From NCBI RefSeq assembly GCF_014646295.1, contig NZ_BMNE01000001.1:124001-188000 (forward strand): a DNA stretch of 64,000 nucleotides. Reading direction: 5' to 3'. A program made the position numbers and the translations under genes. A model generated the notes under the pieces. It ran no database searches and had not been told where the DNA came from. It saw only the letters and a list, made by a program, of their open reading frames with translations. Shown here in pieces: positions 61,819 through 64,000 of the stretch. Origin of the DNA: Nocardia rhizosphaerihabitans (GTDB taxonomy: Bacteria > Actinomycetota > Actinomycetes > Mycobacteriales > Mycobacteriaceae). The number at the start of each line of letters is the position of its first letter. The stretch's first letter is position 1.

Positions 61819-61849
61819 TCCGCGCGGTCGATCCGCCGGTCCGGGAGCA

Positions 61850-62200
61850 TCAGGTCCAGAGCGTGGCGACGAGCACGTTGACGATCGCGAGTCCGCCCGC
61901 GACGTCGGTCATCCAGTCGATCTGCTTGCCACGCTTGGCATCGGCCCTGCCCATCTCGGCGAGCGCGACGACGATCACCGAGATCGCCAGCTTCACCGCC
62001 AGCTTGGTGGTGTCCGGGTCCTTGTCGAGCGAATCGACACCCGAGGCCAGCCCGGCCAGGATCACCCCGGTGACGAGCTGCGCCCGCGCGCCCCAGACCA
62101 TCAGCTCCGACACGACAGGACGCGAGGCGGCGAAGCCACCGACGACGGCGGCCATCCCGAGCAGGTGCGTGACAACCACCAGGTTGTAAACGAATTCCAT
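61850..62200 (-). CDS. Small four-helix membrane protein
   Basis: 116 residues with helices at about 5-24 (VVVTHLLGMAAVVGGFA), 35-55, 68-85 (LAVKLAISVIVVALAEMG) and 97-115. No charged catalytic motif. It matches small uncharacterised integral membrane proteins common in Mycobacteriales; function unknown. Confidence 0.75.
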   Translation of the reverse strand: MEFVYNLVVVTHLLGMAAVVGGFAASRPVVSELMVWGARAQLVTGVILAGLASGVDSLDKDPDTTKLAVKLAISVIVVALAEMGRADAKRGKQIDWMTDVAGGLAIVNVLVATLWT

Positions 62201-62225
62201 GAATGCCGAGCGTAGTTCACACGAA

Positions 62226-62255
62226 AGCGGCCGACGCCCGAAGGCGCCGGCCGCT
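62226..62255 (-). terminator. UUCG-capped terminator of the HdeD gene
   Basis: On the minus strand a 13-bp stem (one G-U pair) is closed by a TTCG tetraloop and followed by TTTC, 24 nt past the HdeD stop. Confidence 0.85.
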
Positions 62256-62278
62256 CTCCGACGAACTTTCCCGGCCGG

Positions 62279-62866
62279 CTATCCCACCACCTGCTCGTCC
62301 AGCAGGTGGGCGTCCTTGCGGACACCGAAGGCGGTGATCATCTCCATCACGCCGATGACGATCAGGAAGATGCCGACCACCAGGGTGAGGGTCGTGAGCG
62401 AGCTGATCGGCCATACGATCAGGATGACACCGGCGATGGCGCTGATGACGCCGTAGAAGATCTGCCACCCGCGGCCGGGGACGCCCTTCTCCGAGGCGGC
62501 GGCGAACAGGATCGCGATGCCACGGAACAGCCAGCTGATGCCGATGAACAGGCCGAGCAGCACGATCGAGGTGAGATCGTCGCGGAAGCAGAAGACACCG
62601 ATGATCAGCGACAACACGCCACTGATGAAGGAGAGCACCCGGAAGCTGGTGCTCGGCAGGTGGGTGAAGGCGGCGACCAGCTGGAAGATGCCGCTGACAA
62701 CCATGTAGATACCGAAGAGAATGCCCGCCACGAGCAGCGACGGACCGGGCCACACGAGCACGATGATGCCGAGGACCACCGCGAGGAGGCCGGTGACCAG
62801 AATTGTTTGCCAGGTTTTCTTGGCAAGAGCCGCCATCGGGCTCTCCAGCACGGTATTTGACGTCAT
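62279..62866 (-). CDS. hdeD: HdeD-family acid-resistance membrane protein
   Basis: 195 residues, six hydrophobic helices in the HdeD pattern: repeated GLLAVVLGIIVLVWPGPSL, GVLSLIIGVFCFRDD and GVILIVWPISSLTTLTLVVG-type segments (each here cut short). HdeD proteins protect against acid at high cell density in enterics; in actinobacteria the role is unproven. Confidence 0.9.
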   Translation of the reverse strand: MTSNTVLESPMAALAKKTWQTILVTGLLAVVLGIIVLVWPGPSLLVAGILFGIYMVVSGIFQLVAAFTHLPSTSFRVLSFISGVLSLIIGVFCFRDDLTSIVLLGLFIGISWLFRGIAILFAAASEKGVPGRGWQIFYGVISAIAGVILIVWPISSLTTLTLVVGIFLIVIGVMEMITAFGVRKDAHLLDEQVVG

Positions 62867-63022
62867 GACGAGATGCTATGCCCGCCCGCACCGGTTTTCC
62901 GGAAATTAGCTGGGGCCGTGATCGTGTCGCGACCGCCGGTATCGCGCTGAGCGGGGGTTCCGTGACAGCCGCCACGTCCTTGCCCACGCGAACGTTTGGC
63001 TTCCCCGGCTCCCGGGTAGGTC

Positions 63023-64000
63023 ATGGAAGTGTCGGTTGTACTCGTGCTGCAAGCTCGGGGCCTCGGTGATCTCCTCGCCGCGGTCCCGGCTCTGCGTGCT
63101 CTGCGCCGGGCCGAACCACGCAGCAAGATCGTGCTGGCGGCGCCGCATCGATTGGAGCAGATCGTCGATCTGATCTCCTCGGTCGATGAACTGGTGCCCA
63201 CCGCCGATCCGGCCGCACTGATCTGGGACGGGCCTGCGCCCGAGTTGGCGGTGAACCTGCACGGCGCGGACGGCGCGAGCGCGCGAGCGCTGGCCGATAC
63301 CGGCGCCGACCGGATCATCGGCCACCGCTCCCCCGCCCTCCCCAAGCTCGCGGGTCCCCGCTGGGATCCGGAGGCGCACGTGGTGGATCGGTGGTGCCGG
63401 CTGCTGGAGTCGGAGGGAATAGTGGCCGATCGCCGCAATCTCGGGCTGGTGCCGCCGGTGGCGTCGCTGAGCCGCCGCGACTGCGTCGTCGTGCACATCG
63501 GCGCGGGCGCCCCCGCCCGGCGGTGGCCGCCGGAGCGGTTCGCGGCCGTCGTGCGGCATCTGCTGGTGCTCGGCCGGGACGTGGTGCTCACCGGCGATCC
63601 GTTCGAACGCGAGATCGCCGTGCAGGTGGCCGCGCAGGCGGGCCTGCCCGACGACCGAGTACTGGCGGGCAGGCAGAACCTCACCGATCTGGCCGCCACG
63701 GTCGCCGAAGCCTCCCTGGTGATCAGCGGTGACACCGGTGTCGCGCATCTGGCGACCGCCTTCGGCACCCGCACCGTGCTGCTGTTCGGACCGACACCGC
63801 CGCGCCGGGGTGGGCCGCCCGCCCATCTGCTCGGCAGGCATGCGGTGTTGTGGGCCGGGCAGGTGGGCGACCCCGATGGCCGGTCGCCGGACCCGGGTCT
63901 GCTGCGGATCGGCGTGCCCGAGGTGGTGTCCGCGGTGGACGCGCAGCTGGACAAGCAGGACTGGGCGGACTCGACCCGCTCGCGTTATCGCCGGGTGGGC
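63023..64000 (+). CDS. GT9 (heptosyltransferase-like) glycosyltransferase, cut by the window edge
   Basis: At least 326 residues with no stop before the window ends. GT-B fold of family 9: N-terminal LVLQARGLGDLLAAVPALRALR, middle VVHIGAGAPARRWPPERFAA, and the sugar-nucleotide site VISGDTGVAHLATAFGTRTVLLFGPT (given as adjacent parts). Such genes in actinobacteria act in cell-envelope glycan synthesis; the acceptor is unknown. GGTAGG precedes the ATG. Confidence 0.85.
   Translation, partial: MEVSVVLVLQARGLGDLLAAVPALRALRRAEPRSKIVLAAPHRLEQIVDLISSVDELVPTADPAALIWDGPAPELAVNLHGADGASARALADTGADRIIGHRSPALPKLAGPRWDPEAHVVDRWCRLLESEGIVADRRNLGLVPPVASLSRRDCVVVHIGAGAPARRWPPERFAAVVRHLLVLGRDVVLTGDPFEREIAVQVAAQAGLPDDRVLAGRQNLTDLAATVAEASLVISGDTGVAHLATAFGTRTVLLFGPTPPRRGGPPAHLLGRHAVLWAGQVGDPDGRSPDPGLLRIGVPEVVSAVDAQLDKQDWADSTRSRYRRVG

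Noticed and set aside
62863..63954. 363-codon minus-strand open frame at the right edge
   Set aside because: Shadow of the GT9 gene on the plus strand, which shows the full family motif set.

Overview
The window looks like part of a chromosome from a high-GC mycolic-acid actinobacterium, most likely Nocardia or a close relative (inference). The evidence is gene content and style: an H-NS-like Lsr2, a PknG-GlnH-GlnX signalling operon typical of Mycobacteriales, an ectABCD operon, a GT87 polyprenol-sugar mannosyltransferase, an EthA-like Baeyer-Villiger monooxygenase, a furA-katG pair, a conservon (cvnABCD), many GTG starts and many 4-nt ATGA/GTGA gene overlaps.

The left part (about 1-13,410) is an accessory genomic island. 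It ends at a tRNA-Leu(GAG) gene whose 3' end overlaps the last codons of a large serine recombinase. From left to right it holds: a decayed secretion/toxin-type gene; a five-repeat type I-E CRISPR mini-array with no cas genes in the window; an Lsr2 paralogue with a perfect terminator; a 36-residue remnant of a second serine recombinase; an mcrC restriction gene broken by two frameshifts; a one-helix small membrane protein divergent from a STAND-like P-loop ATPase with about eleven tandem 35-residue helical repeats; a Cys-motif membrane protein; a 44-residue membrane peptide translationally coupled to a decayed excisionase-like reading frame; and the intact recombinase. Intact, damaged and vestigial mobility and defence genes sit together with long apparently non-coding gaps. 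This is the pattern of a turnover hotspot.

To the right of the tRNA (13,500-64,000) the sequence is densely coding core or near-core genome. 13.9-18.2 kb: GT87 mannosyltransferase, a MarR regulator divergent from an ABC-2/YhgE-like membrane protein with palindromic operators between them, and a Sel1/TPR protein. 18.2-22.1 kb: ectABCD, read leftward behind an OmpR-type response regulator. 22.4-24.2 kb: a PLP-dependent ammonia-lyase-like enzyme and an SDR. 24.25-33.04 kb: a seven-gene chain glnX-glnH-hyp-pknG-PP2C-VWA-FHA, almost entirely coupled by 4-nt overlaps, forming a sensor, kinase, phosphatase and phosphopeptide-reader module. 33.2-41.3 kb: EthA-like monooxygenase, SsuD-like flavin monooxygenase, HAD phosphatase, methyltransferase, and an SDR / alpha-beta hydrolase / quinone-oxidoreductase operon divergent from a LysR regulator with a clear palindrome.

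41.4-43.8 kb: DUF4247-DUF350-membrane spermidine-synthase cluster. 43.8-45.6 kb: a reductase divergent from a TetR regulator. 45.7-51 kb: an NTF2-like protein, a phosphodiesterase, a lipoprotein, a GAF/winged-helix regulator, and an aldehyde dehydrogenase with its DUF779 partner. 51.2-54.9 kb: the conservon. 55.0-57.7 kb: furA-katG with a bidirectional terminator. 57.8-64 kb: an SRPBCC protein, a deazaflavin (Ddn-like) protein, a YdjM-like membrane hydrolase, a lipase, a heme-oxygenase-like protein, two small membrane proteins (one HdeD) and a GT9 glycosyltransferase that runs off the right edge.
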